A stretch of DNA of 64,000 bases from Kitasatospora phosalacinea (GTDB taxonomy: Bacteria > Actinomycetota > Actinomycetes > Streptomycetales > Streptomycetaceae), in contig NZ_JNYE01000014.1 of the NCBI RefSeq assembly GCF_000717185.1, positions 89,731-153,730 of the forward strand. The letters are read 5' to 3'. The notes beneath the pieces are model-generated. The model was not told where the DNA came from and did not search any database. It saw only the letters and a program-made list of their open reading frames with translations. Shown here piece by piece: positions 24,228 through 31,217 of this stretch (positions are counted from its first letter, which is position 1; every line of letters begins with the position of its first letter). Both the position numbers and the translations under genes were made by a program.

Positions 24228-24850
24228 ACGCCGGTTGGCCCGTCGAACTGGCCGAGGGGGACATCCTGCTGCGGCCCATCCGCCGCCGCGACCAGGCCGA
24301 GTGGCAGGAGGTCAGCCGCCGCAACCGGGACTGGCTGCGCCGCTGGGAGGCCACCGTCCCGCCCGCCCCGCCCGGCCGCGCCCCGCTGCCGCGCCCCACC
24401 TACCGGCAGATGGTCCGCTACCTGCGCGCCGAGGCCGCGGCGGGCCGGATGCTGCCCTTCGTGCTGCTCCACCAGGGCCGCCTGGTCGGCCAGTTGACGA
24501 TCGGCGGGATCACCTGGGGCTCGATGTGCTCCGCCAACGTCGGCTACTGGGTGGACGAGGCCGTCGCCGGACGCGGCATCATGCCCACCGCCGTCGCGCT
24601 CGCCGTCGACCACTGCTTCCGCGACCTGGGCCTGCACCGGGTCGAGGTGTGCATCCGCCCGGAGAACCGGCCCAGCCGCCGGGTGGTGGAGAAGCTCGGC
24701 TTCCGCGAGGAGGGCGTGCGCCCGCGCTACCTGCACATCGACGGCGACTGGCGCGACCACCTGGTGTACGCGCTCACCGCCGAGGAGGCCGCCGACGGGC
24801 TGCTGCGGCGCTGGCACGACCTCAGGAACCGGCCGCCGCACGGTAATTGA
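24224..24850 (+). CDS. RimJ/RimL-type GNAT acetyltransferase, CTG start
   Basis: A 208-residue N-acetyltransferase. The frame has no ATG, GTG or TTG between the previous stop and Met63, yet the GNAT fold needs residues from about 10 onward (GDILLRPIRRRDQAEWQEV). The only sensible start is CTG 24224, in a CTGA overlap with the moaB stop and with GGGAG 6 bases upstream. The acetyl-CoA region reads VDEAVAGRGIMPTAVALAVD, then HRVEVCIRPENRPSRRVVEKLGF, written here as two parts of the motif. It would acetylate an alanine N-terminus of a ribosomal protein or another amine. The identity of the substrate is inferred from the family. Confidence 0.88.
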   Translation: MNAGWPVELAEGDILLRPIRRRDQAEWQEVSRRNRDWLRRWEATVPPAPPGRAPLPRPTYRQMVRYLRAEAAAGRMLPFVLLHQGRLVGQLTIGGITWGSMCSANVGYWVDEAVAGRGIMPTAVALAVDHCFRDLGLHRVEVCIRPENRPSRRVVEKLGFREEGVRPRYLHIDGDWRDHLVYALTAEEAADGLLRRWHDLRNRPPHGN

Positions 24851-24987
24851 ATACATGTTCGAAATAGATATCGATATGGCATCGAAGCTCGGGCGAGCCG
24901 TCACAAATACCGGCAAAATAGTCTGAGAATCAGCTTGATCACACGACACGCCGCGCCAAATTGCTGCAGTGCCTTCGCCCGCGCCCG

Positions 24988-24993
24988 TACCGT
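24988..24993 (+). promoter_or_regulatory. -10 element giving a probable leaderless sepX mRNA
   Basis: TACCGT ends 7 nt before the GTG of sepX and no ribosome binding site is visible, so transcription probably starts at the start codon. The 150-bp gap (24851-25000) is unusually AT-rich and holds the 10-bp palindrome ATATCGATAT at 24868-24877. Confidence 0.5.
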
Positions 24994-25000
24994 GTGAAAC

Positions 25001-26062
25001 GTGAGCAGTAGCGGCCTTATCTACGCGGTCATCGTAGGGGCCTGGGCTGCCTATCTGGTGCCGATGTGGCTCCGCAGGCAGGACGAGCTCAACGAGTCGC
25101 GTCCGACGGAACGCTTCAGTACCGCGATCCGCCTGCTGGCCGGTCGATCGGCCATGGAGCGGCGCGCGGCCCGAGCCCTCGGCGACCAGACCGCCGACCA
25201 GCAGCACCCCGCCGGGGACGACCCGGACGGGGCCCTCGCCGATCCCGCGAGCGGCCCGGCGGCCGACCCGGCGGAGGTCGCCACCCGGCCCACGGCCCGG
25301 CCCTCCGCCCCGTCCGCCGCTCCGTCCGCCTGGGACGACGCCGAGCCGGCCGCCGAACCGGCCGCGGCGGCTCCGGCGGCTCCGACGGAGAAGCCCGACC
25401 GCGAGCGCGAGCGCGAGCGCGAGCTCGGTGACCGGCGCTCCGCCGAGCGGCGGGCCCGGCTGCTCGCCCGGCGGCGGCGGATGGTCACCATGCTGTTCCT
25501 CGCCTTCGCGCTGGGCGCCGTGGTCGCCGCCGTGGCCGGCTTCGCCTTCCTCTGGGTGCCCGCCGTCCCCGGCGTGCTGCTCACCCTCTACATCGGCCAC
25601 CTGCGCCGACTGGAGCGGCAGCGCTACGAGGTCAAGTTCGACCGCACCAAGGCCGCGCAGGCCGCCGAGCGGCTGCGCGATCGCGAACGCGAGCGCTCCG
25701 CCCGCCCCGCGCCCGAGCCGTCCGCGGTCCGCCCCGCGCCCGCCGCCGAACCGGCCGCCCCCGCGGACCCGGCCACCACCAGGGCGACCGTCCTGGCCGA
25801 GGCCACCGAGCACGAGGAGTGGGCCGACGGCGTCCGCGCCCGCGCCGCCGCCGGGCCGGACTCCTGGGAGCCCGTCCCCGTCCCGCTCCCCACCTACGTC
25901 ACCGCCCCCGTGGCCCCCCGCACCACCCGGGGCCTCGACCTCTCGGCCCCCGACACCTGGGACTCCGGCCGCCCGGCGACCCCGCTCTTCGACCAGTACG
26001 GCGAGCCCGCCCCGCCGCCCGCCGCCGACTGGACCACCCGCCCCCGCGCCGCCAACGAGTGA
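25001..26062 (+). CDS. sepX: SepX/GlpR-type divisome membrane protein
   Basis: A 353-residue protein from GTG. The N-terminus MSSSGLIYAVIVGAWAAYLV is the single first membrane helix, followed by PMWLRRQDELNESRPTERFS, the conserved SepX signature. A long acidic/Ala-Pro region and an Arg-Glu run (about 125-147) precede two more hydrophobic helices (MLFLAFALGAVVAAVAGFAF and VPAVPGVLLTLYIG), then a disordered C-terminal tail. SepX is an actinobacterial protein that supports FtsZ ring formation in filamentous growth and sporulation. Its place after rimJ and before tRNA-Ala matches streptomycete gene order. Confidence 0.85.
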   Translation: MSSSGLIYAVIVGAWAAYLVPMWLRRQDELNESRPTERFSTAIRLLAGRSAMERRAARALGDQTADQQHPAGDDPDGALADPASGPAADPAEVATRPTARPSAPSAAPSAWDDAEPAAEPAAAAPAAPTEKPDRERERERELGDRRSAERRARLLARRRRMVTMLFLAFALGAVVAAVAGFAFLWVPAVPGVLLTLYIGHLRRLERQRYEVKFDRTKAAQAAERLRDRERERSARPAPEPSAVRPAPAAEPAAPADPATTRATVLAEATEHEEWADGVRARAAAGPDSWEPVPVPLPTYVTAPVAPRTTRGLDLSAPDTWDSGRPATPLFDQYGEPAPPPAADWTTRPRAANE

Positions 26063-26132
26063 CGCCGCGCCTCCTCGCCGCACCCCCGCGGTACCCCCGC
26101 AGCACCCCCGTTCCACCGCCCGCCCCGGTCGC

Positions 26133-26157
26133 AACGCCCCGCCCGCGCCGGGGCGTT
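26133..26157 (+). terminator. Hairpin terminator after sepX
   Basis: Perfect 9-bp stem AACGCCCCG / CGGGGCGTT with a 7-nt loop, 70 bp beyond the sepX stop. Confidence 0.65.
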
Positions 26158-26241
26158 CGCACGCCCGGGCGGTCCGGCCGCCCGGGCGGAACGACCATGG
26201 TCACGAGTACCTCCGCAGAGGTGATAGAGTTCTTTCTTGTT

Positions 26242-26317
<76 letters not shown>

Positions 26318-26321
26318 CGAC

Positions 26322-26355
26322 AGAAATCCCGCCCGGGAAACCGGGCGGGATTTCT
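26322..26355 (+). terminator. tRNA-Ala terminator
   Basis: A perfect 15-bp stem (26322-26336 with 26341-26355) closed by a GAAA tetraloop, followed by a short T-containing tract. It starts 6 nt after the tRNA. Confidence 0.9.
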
Positions 26356-26432
26356 CGTTCTCCGGGTGCTTTCGGGCCGACCGCCCCGGCGGCCCCCGCG
26401 CCGTGCGGTGCGGGGGCCGTTCCGAGAGCGGG

Positions 26433-26804
26433 TCAGGCCTTCCTGACCACGCTCGACTTCAATTGCATGGCACCGAAACCCTCCACCCGGCAGTCGATGT
26501 CGTGGCCGTCGACGCCGTCGACCAGGCGGATGTTGCGCACCTTGGTGCCCGCCTTGATGCCGGAGGGGCTGCCCTTCACCTTGAGCGCCTTGACGACCGT
26601 CACCGTGTCGCCGTCGCTCAGCACGTTGCCGACCGCGTCCCGGACCACCCGCCCGGCGGGGCCCGCGGTGCCGTCGGCGCCGGGGGCGCCCGTGGTTTCG
26701 GCGGGGGACCACTCGTGGCCGCACTCGGGGCAGACCATCAGCGCGTCCATCGCGTAGGTGTACTCGCTGGAGCACTTCGGACAAGAGGGGAGGTTCTCGC
26801 TCAT
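26433..26804 (-). CDS. yjdM: YjdM/PhnA-family zinc-ribbon protein
   Basis: A 123-residue protein from ATG 26804 (AGGGTGGG upstream). The N-terminal zinc ribbon has CPKC and CPEC (about 8 and 26). The C-terminal PhnA domain shows [20 protein letters not shown] and the end motif [17 protein letters not shown], highly conserved in YjdM. Older annotations tie it to phosphonoacetate metabolism without real evidence; its function is unknown. It is convergent with the tRNA-Ala unit. Confidence 0.9.
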   Translation of the reverse strand: MSENLPSCPKCSSEYTYAMDALMVCPECGHEWSPAETTGAPGADGTAGPAGRVVRDAVGNVLSDGDTVTVVKALKVKGSPSGIKAGTKVRNIRLVDGVDGHDIDCRVEGFGAMQLKSSVVRKA

Positions 26805-26885
26805 TTCGCCCACCCTAGCCGAGGGCGGTGAACTGCCGTGCGGCGCAGGGCGGGTGGCGAGCGGGGCGGGAGCGCCGCCCTCTGG

Positions 26886-26973
26886 TTGCCAATGTTAGCA
26901 ACTGCGAAGGTCAACATGTCCGGCCCGGGCGGGCGGACCGCGTGCGCTCTCGGTGCCGCGGCGCGGTTGCTAA
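26886..26973 (+). promoter_or_regulatory. Candidate ArsR operators
   Basis: TTGCCAA-TG-TTAGCAA (26886-26901) is an inverted repeat with one mismatch. A further TTGCTAA half-site lies at 26967-26973. Both precede the ArsR-type gene and contrast with the GC-rich surroundings, fitting a metalloregulator operator (inference). Confidence 0.5.
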
Positions 26974-27023
26974 GGTCGTGCCTGACGGCAGCGTCCAGGG
27001 TCCGACGGAGAAGGGGTGAGCCT

Positions 27024-27401
27024 GTGGGTGCCGACGCCCCCCGCGTGTCCCCCGTGGTCAGCACGCCGCTGTACCAAGTGAAGGCCGAGTTCTTCAAGAC
27101 CCTCGGCCACCCGGTCCGCATCCGGGTACTGGAGCTGCTCAGCGAGCGCGAGCACGCGGTGGCCGAACTGCTGCCCGAGACCGGGGTGGAGGCGGCCCAC
27201 CTGTCCCAGCAGCTCGCCGTCCTGCGCCGGGCCAACCTGGTGGTCGCCCGCCGGGAGGGCAGCACCGTCCACTACAGCCTCACCAGCCCGCAGGTCGCGG
27301 AGCTCCTCGCGGTGGCCCGCGAGATCCTGGGCGGGGTGATCACCGGACAGGTCGAGCTCCTGGACGGCCTGCGCGCGTCCGGCGGGCCGTCCCGGTCCTG
27401 A
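27024..27401 (+). CDS. ArsR/SmtB-family transcriptional regulator
   Basis: A 125-residue winged-helix protein from GTG 27024 (GAAGGGG 8 bases upstream). The core is FFKTLGHPVRIRVLELLSER, then LSQQLAVLRRANLVVARREG for the recognition helix and wing. There is no Cys, so the ELCVC-type thiol metal site is absent; sensing, if any, must use other residues. ArsR repressors leave their operators when the inducer binds. Repeated TTGC(C/T)AA motifs upstream suggest autorepression. No cotranscribed transporter is seen. Confidence 0.88.
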   Translation: MGADAPRVSPVVSTPLYQVKAEFFKTLGHPVRIRVLELLSEREHAVAELLPETGVEAAHLSQQLAVLRRANLVVARREGSTVHYSLTSPQVAELLAVAREILGGVITGQVELLDGLRASGGPSRS

Positions 27402-27469
27402 ACCGAGCGGCTCGCCCTGCTCCGACGGTCGTGGGTGGACCTCCGGGTGCATGACATGCGAAAACAGCT

Positions 27470-27504
27470 ACTTGCGAAATTCGTAAAGTCCATACATGAT
27501 GCCT
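27470..27504 (+). promoter_or_regulatory. AT-rich promoter region with inverted repeat
   Basis: TTGCGAA-A-TTCGTAA-like inverted repeat with one mismatch, and a second TGCGAAA about 17 bp upstream, in an AT-rich island ahead of the small gene at 27575. It is probably a promoter/operator; the regulator is unknown. Confidence 0.35.
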
Positions 27505-27574
27505 GCTGTGGGACCGGACACCGGTGTGCCCGACCGGGCCGGGCCGGGCCGGGGACGGCCGAAGGAGGGCCACG

Positions 27575-27823
27575 GTGACCGGGGTCTTCGACCAGGAACT
27601 GCGTGACCAACTCGCCCTGGCCGGGCAGGCCCGGCACGCTGCGCGCACCGCCGGGGACGAGGACGGCGAGCGGGCCTACGCCGGACGGATCGCCCAACTG
27701 CGGCGGATCGCCGCCCAGCACGGGATCGAACTCCCGCCGGAGGCCGCGCAGGACGCCAGGTCGGAACCCGCGCCGGACGCCGCGCCGGACGCCGCGCCGG
27801 ACGCCGCGCCGGAACGGGCGTGA
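27575..27823 (+). CDS. Small hypothetical protein with Ala-Pro-Asp repeat tail
   Basis: An 82-residue protein from GTG 27575 with GGAGG 7 bases upstream. A helical charged N-terminal half (LRDQLALAGQARHAARTAGD) is followed by a tail encoded by three perfect 12-bp units (GCGCCGGACGCC, 27770-27805) plus a partial one, giving APDA repeats. No family is recognised. The 187 bp that follow hold no convincing gene. Confidence 0.5.
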   Translation: MTGVFDQELRDQLALAGQARHAARTAGDEDGERAYAGRIAQLRRIAAQHGIELPPEAAQDARSEPAPDAAPDAAPDAAPERA

Positions 27824-28010
27824 GTGCCGCGGGCATGGGCCGCTCCCCGCGCACCTACCTCCGCGCTCGAACTCGGCCTCGGGGAAGGCCACTTGGACGT
27901 CACCGCCCGGGACCGGCACCCCGCCCCGGACGCCCTCCCCGGGCCGGACGCGCCCGGCTGCCCCTCGACCCGTCCGCCGCCACCCCGCCAGCACCAGCAT
28001 GGGAGCAGCC

Positions 28011-28142
28011 ATGAGCGACGCCGTCCGCGACGAGAAGAGCAGGCGCCGGGCGATGATCGTCCGCGCCCTGATCTACATCGCCGGGACCCACCTCTTCGCG
28101 GGGTTCGTGATCCTGCTGTTCGCCGTCGGCGGCCGCCGCTGA
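28011..28142 (+). CDS. 43-residue membrane protein
   Basis: ATG 28011 has GGGAGC 5 bases upstream. A charged N-terminus (MSDAVRDEKSRRRAMIVRAL) precedes one helix (IYIAGTHLFAGFVILLFAVG) and ends GGRR. Size and shape recall the small streptomycete membrane proteins called DUF6126, often beside HTH regulators, but no such regulator is here. The assignment is tentative. Confidence 0.5.
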   Translation: MSDAVRDEKSRRRAMIVRALIYIAGTHLFAGFVILLFAVGGRR

Positions 28143-28194
28143 CCTGACCGCCCGCCACCACTGCCTGCGGTCAAGGGGAAACGGCTGGACCAGG

Positions 28195-28392
28195 CACCGG
28201 GAGGCGTCCGACCTGGCGCCGCGGGTCCACGACTGGTTCGCCGGGGCGGAGTTCGAGCAGCTGCGGCCCTCCCCGCCCGACGTCGGCTACGGCGTCGGGG
28301 CGCACCGCCTCACCGGCACGCCCGACGAACTGCCCCCCGGGCAGCGGGTGTTCGACCTCGTCGGCTACCCGAGCCTGCGTCCCGGCCGCTGA
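28195..28392 (+). pseudogene. C-terminal fragment of a SAM-dependent methyltransferase
   Basis: The frame ending at TGA 28390-28392 reads REASDLAPRVHDWFAGAEFE, then GYGVGAHRLTGTP and VFDLVGYPSLRPGR. This matches, from memory, the last ~65 residues of class I methyltransferases of streptomycetes. There is no SAM-binding domain upstream and no plausible start, so it is a remnant. Its end overlaps the opposing ORF at 28310-28888. Confidence 0.5.
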
Positions 28393-28888
28393 ACCCCCGC
28401 GGCAGCCGCGGCCCGACGGGTCGGCGGACGGGCTGGAGGTCGGTGTTCCGGCTGTTCATCCGGACCTTCAGCGCGGTGTAGCCGGGCTTGCCGTTCGCGG
28501 CGTGCTCGCTCCAGTACTGGCAGGTGAGGCCGGTGTCGGTCTCGAAGTCGTACGCCGCGGCCACCGGCATCTCCTGGCAGGCCAGCTTGCCGGCGCCCTC
28601 GTAGCCGGACTCCGGGCCGTACTGCTCGTACAGCTGGGCCTGGACCGTCTTGGCGACCAGCAGGCCCTTCTTCGGGGTCTTGGTGTAGGAGATGACCATG
28701 CTGCCCTCGGTGTACGAGTCGCCGATCTTCACCTCGTACGGCACCTCGGCCCCCTCGAAGGCGGCCACGCACAGGCTGACCGCGCCCGCCCTCTGCGTGA
28801 TGCCGTCCGGGCACTTCGCGGTGGTCCCGCCGGGCATGTGGGCCCGCGACAGCAGGTCCTCGCGCAGCGCGAACTCGACCTTCTCCAC
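28310..28888 (-). CDS. Hypothetical protein, probably damaged at both ends
   Basis: A 192-residue frame from GTG 28888. The first 145 residues have coding character, with three or four Cys in a pattern typical of secreted actinomycete proteins (TTAKCPDGI, SLCVAAF, LACQEMP, LTCQYWSEH), but there is no signal peptide. The codon directly before the GTG is a TAA stop and no ribosome site is present. After about NSRNTDLQPV the sequence becomes Arg/Gly-rich shadow of the opposing methyltransferase fragment. I infer loss of the original start and stop by rearrangement. No function can be given. Confidence 0.5.
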   Translation of the reverse strand: MEKVEFALREDLLSRAHMPGGTTAKCPDGITQRAGAVSLCVAAFEGAEVPYEVKIGDSYTEGSMVISYTKTPKKGLLVAKTVQAQLYEQYGPESGYEGAGKLACQEMPVAAAYDFETDTGLTCQYWSEHAANGKPGYTALKVRMNSRNTDLQPVRRPVGPRLPRGFSGRDAGSGSRRGRTPAARGAVRRACR

Positions 28889-28923
28889 TTACCGTTACTT
28901 TGAAGTCGCGTTCACGACCCCGG

Positions 28924-28945
28924 AGCCCCGCCCCCGCCCGGGGCT
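28924..28945 (-). terminator. Hairpin terminator
   Basis: AGCCCCG / CGGGGCT 7-bp perfect stem with an 8-nt loop, just beyond the stop codon of the gene ending at 28952. Confidence 0.5.
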
Positions 28946-28951
28946 GAGTGC

Positions 28952-29488
28952 TCAGGGGTGCAGGACGGTCAGGTGGACGGTGGTGGTGTCGCCGGTCGGG
29001 GTGGTGACGGCGGTGCCGGTCGGGGTGGGGCCGAAGGTGAGGACGTGGTGGGGGGACTCTGGGGGGAAGGACCAGTCGACGTGGTCGCGGCGGCGGAGTT
29101 CCGCGGTGTCGCGCAGGGCGGTGTCCGGGTCGGTGGGGGTCTCGGTGGCGTGCAGGGCGGCGAGGTGGGCGGTGGCGGTGGCGGGCGGGACGGTGAAGCG
29201 GAGGAAGAGGACGTCCGGGCCGGACGCCGAGTTGTCGTCGCTGTAGTACCGGACCCCGGTCGCGTCCGCGGGCAGTGTCACGTCGTAGTAGCGCAGCAGG
29301 GTGGCCAGGTTGCGCGGGCCGCCGAGGTTGGCGCAGTCGTACTGCCGGTACGCGCGGGCGTCGTGCGGATGCATCGGCCAGCAGTTGCCCCACGCCTCGC
29401 GGGCGCCGACCAGGCCGCCGCCGAGGGCGAGCAGCACGACCAGCGCCCAGGTCAGCGGCCTGCGGTGCCAGGCCCGTGCAGCGGACAT
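28952..29488 (-). CDS. Hypothetical single-pass membrane/secreted protein
   Basis: A 178-residue protein from ATG 29488 with GGGGGTGAGG upstream. The basic N-terminus and helix (RRPLTWALVVLLALGGGLVG) form an anchor or signal. The outside part contains one Cys pair (NCWPMHP, YDCANLGGP), a RYYDVTLPADATGVRYY segment and a Thr-rich C-terminus. I do not recognise a family. It starts 2 bp after the stop of the acyltransferase gene, so the two form an operon. Confidence 0.65.
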   Translation of the reverse strand: MSAARAWHRRPLTWALVVLLALGGGLVGAREAWGNCWPMHPHDARAYRQYDCANLGGPRNLATLLRYYDVTLPADATGVRYYSDDNSASGPDVLFLRFTVPPATATAHLAALHATETPTDPDTALRDTAELRRRDHVDWSFPPESPHHVLTFGPTPTGTAVTTPTGDTTTVHLTVLHP

Positions 29489-29490
29489 CC

Positions 29491-30633
29491 TCACCCCCCG
29501 GTGCGCCGTCCCGGTCCGGACGGCAGTTCCGGGATCATAGTCGGCCGGACGGGCGGAGCGGCCGGTGGCTGCGGCTGCTCCCGCAGCAGCAGCCGCAGCC
29601 GGGGCGCGAGCAGCGGTCGCAGCGGCCCGGCGACCGGGCGGGAGCACAGCAGCAGCGTCAGCCCCGCGGCGGCGGCCGTCAGCGTCAACTGCCCGGCCGC
29701 GGACGGCAGGAACCCGCCTTCGTACCAGCCGCCGTGCACCAGCGCCTCTTGCAGGAACGGGTGCACCAGGAGCGCCGCCGTGCCGGCCGCGCCGAGCGCC
29801 GCCCACCGCTCGGAGCGCGCCCGCACCGGCACCAGGGCCAGGAACACCGCGCCCAGCAGCGCCCCCGCCAGGTTGATCCCCAGCGACACCAGCAGCCAGC
29901 GCGGGTAGCCCGCGTGCAGCCCGGCCGCGCTCGCGCTGCGGTAGAACCAGGCCGCGTCCAGCCGCGGCACCAGCCAGTACGCGGCCAGGGCGGCCGCCCC
30001 GAACACCGGTGCCGCGGCGGCCCGCAGCCACCGGTGGCCGCGCAGCGCGAGCACCCGGCGGCGGTCCAGGACCAGCCCGGCGACGAAGAACGGCAGCAGT
30101 TGCAGCGTCCGCCCGATCGCCAGCTGCGGCGTCAGCGGCAGCGCCCCGGCGAGCAGCGAGACCGCGACGGCGGTGGCCAGCGGTGCGCGCAGCCGGTGCC
30201 AGAGCGGGGCGCTCAGCCGCCACAGGAACAGCGACAGCAGGAACCAGGTCACCCAGACCGGGGTGAGCGGGTCGAGCGCGAACCTCCCGCCGTCCAGCCA
30301 CGCCGTGTACGCCCCCAGCAGGGTGGTCCACAGCAGGTAGGGCGCCAGGACGCCGCTCAGCAGCCGGTCGAGCTGGTCCGGGCGGGCGGTGAAGGAGCGG
30401 GAGAACCAGCCGGAGACGAACACGAACACCGGCATGTGGAAGGCGTACACCAGCAGGTACCCGGCGTGCAGCACCCGGTGGCCCGGTGCCCGCGCCAGCG
30501 GCTCCCAGAAGTGCCCGCACACCACCAGCACCATCGCCAGCAGCTTCGCGTGGTCGAAGAACGGCTCGCGCGCACCGCCGGTGCGTCCGGTGCGTCCGGT
30601 GCGCGGCCGGGCGGTCGGGGGTTCGGTGAGCAC
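29491..30633 (-). CDS. Acyltransferase family 3 membrane protein
   Basis: A 380-residue protein from GTG 30633, preferred because GGAGG stands 5 bases upstream; a TTG 24 bp earlier is possible. About ten helices follow the opening FFDHAKLLAMVLVVCGHFWE, the catalytic-His region of acyltransferase-3 proteins, with VYAFHMPVFVFVSGWFSR after it. Such enzymes O-acylate extracellular polysaccharides, lipids or antibiotics. Cytoplasmic C-terminus is Pro-rich. It is cotranscribed with the small anchored protein downstream, which may be its partner (inference). Confidence 0.85.
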   Translation of the reverse strand: MLTEPPTARPRTGRTGRTGGAREPFFDHAKLLAMVLVVCGHFWEPLARAPGHRVLHAGYLLVYAFHMPVFVFVSGWFSRSFTARPDQLDRLLSGVLAPYLLWTTLLGAYTAWLDGGRFALDPLTPVWVTWFLLSLFLWRLSAPLWHRLRAPLATAVAVSLLAGALPLTPQLAIGRTLQLLPFFVAGLVLDRRRVLALRGHRWLRAAAAPVFGAAALAAYWLVPRLDAAWFYRSASAAGLHAGYPRWLLVSLGINLAGALLGAVFLALVPVRARSERWAALGAAGTAALLVHPFLQEALVHGGWYEGGFLPSAAGQLTLTAAAAGLTLLLCSRPVAGPLRPLLAPRLRLLLREQPQPPAAPPVRPTMIPELPSGPGRRTGG

Positions 30634-30779
30634 GGGGTCCTCCGGGGGGACGGGCAACGCACGACGCTACGGCAGATCCGTGCGGCGGCCGTGCGGATCC
30701 CGGGGCGTGTCGGGCGGCCCGGATCCGCTCCGTGGCGCCATCAGGCCTGGCAGGAGGGGGAGTTGGGGTGTGGGAGGTG

Positions 30780-30839
30780 GTGCACCCGTGCGTCGGAAGT
30801 GAAGGAAGTGTGATGGTGTGCACCCGTGTGCACACGGGT
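30780..30839 (+). promoter_or_regulatory. Perfect 18-bp palindrome and repeat half-site before the WXG100 operon
   Basis: ACCCGTGTGCACACGGGT at 30822-30839 is a perfect palindrome. GTGCACCCGTG occurs both at 30780-30790 and, overlapping the palindrome, at 30818-30828. A -10-like TAGTCT follows at 30853-30858. The arrangement suggests a repressor or activator site controlling the four-gene operon at 30921. The remaining gap from 30634 holds no gene. Confidence 0.6.
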
Positions 30840-30920
30840 CAGGGGTCACTCCTAGTCTGATGGTCTGCAAAACGGCGACCAGTAACGATCAAAGTGATGA
30901 CCTAGGGGGACGAGCACGCC

Positions 30921-31217
30921 ATGGGGGCCTACTTCCGCGTCGAAGTCGACGATCTCTCCAAGCTGATGCAGCGCATGAAGGACAGTCAGCAGGACATGCG
31001 CGAGGCGCTCCACGCCATGAAGGAGACCGGCCCGAAGACGACCGGCAGCAAGGAGCTCGACCACGCCTGCGACGACTTCAACGACAGCTGGCAGGACGCC
31101 ATCACCCGGATCTCCCAGGGCGTCGAAGCGCTGGAGGAGAAGCTCGACCAGACCTGCAAGAACTACTCGGAGACCGAGCAGGCCCTCCGCGACATGTTCA
31201 GCGGGGCCGCGGCATGA
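30921..31217 (+). CDS. WXG100-like small helical protein
   Basis: A 98-residue, all-helical protein with a central Ser-Trp turn (NDSWQDAITRI) at about 54, in place of the strict W-x-G. Two amphipathic helices flank it (LSKLMQRMKDSQQDMREALH and VEALEEKLDQTCKNYSETEQ). Length and fold match ESAT-6/WXG100 substrates of type VII secretion. Its stop overlaps the next start (ATGA), so it is probably made in ratio with the larger WXG protein and may form a heterodimer with it. No EccC ATPase is in the window. Confidence 0.7.
   Translation: MGAYFRVEVDDLSKLMQRMKDSQQDMREALHAMKETGPKTTGSKELDHACDDFNDSWQDAITRISQGVEALEEKLDQTCKNYSETEQALRDMFSGAAA

Noticed and set aside
27824..28010. A gene in the gap before the 43-residue membrane protein
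   Set aside because: Open frames exist but none has a ribosome site or recognisable composition.
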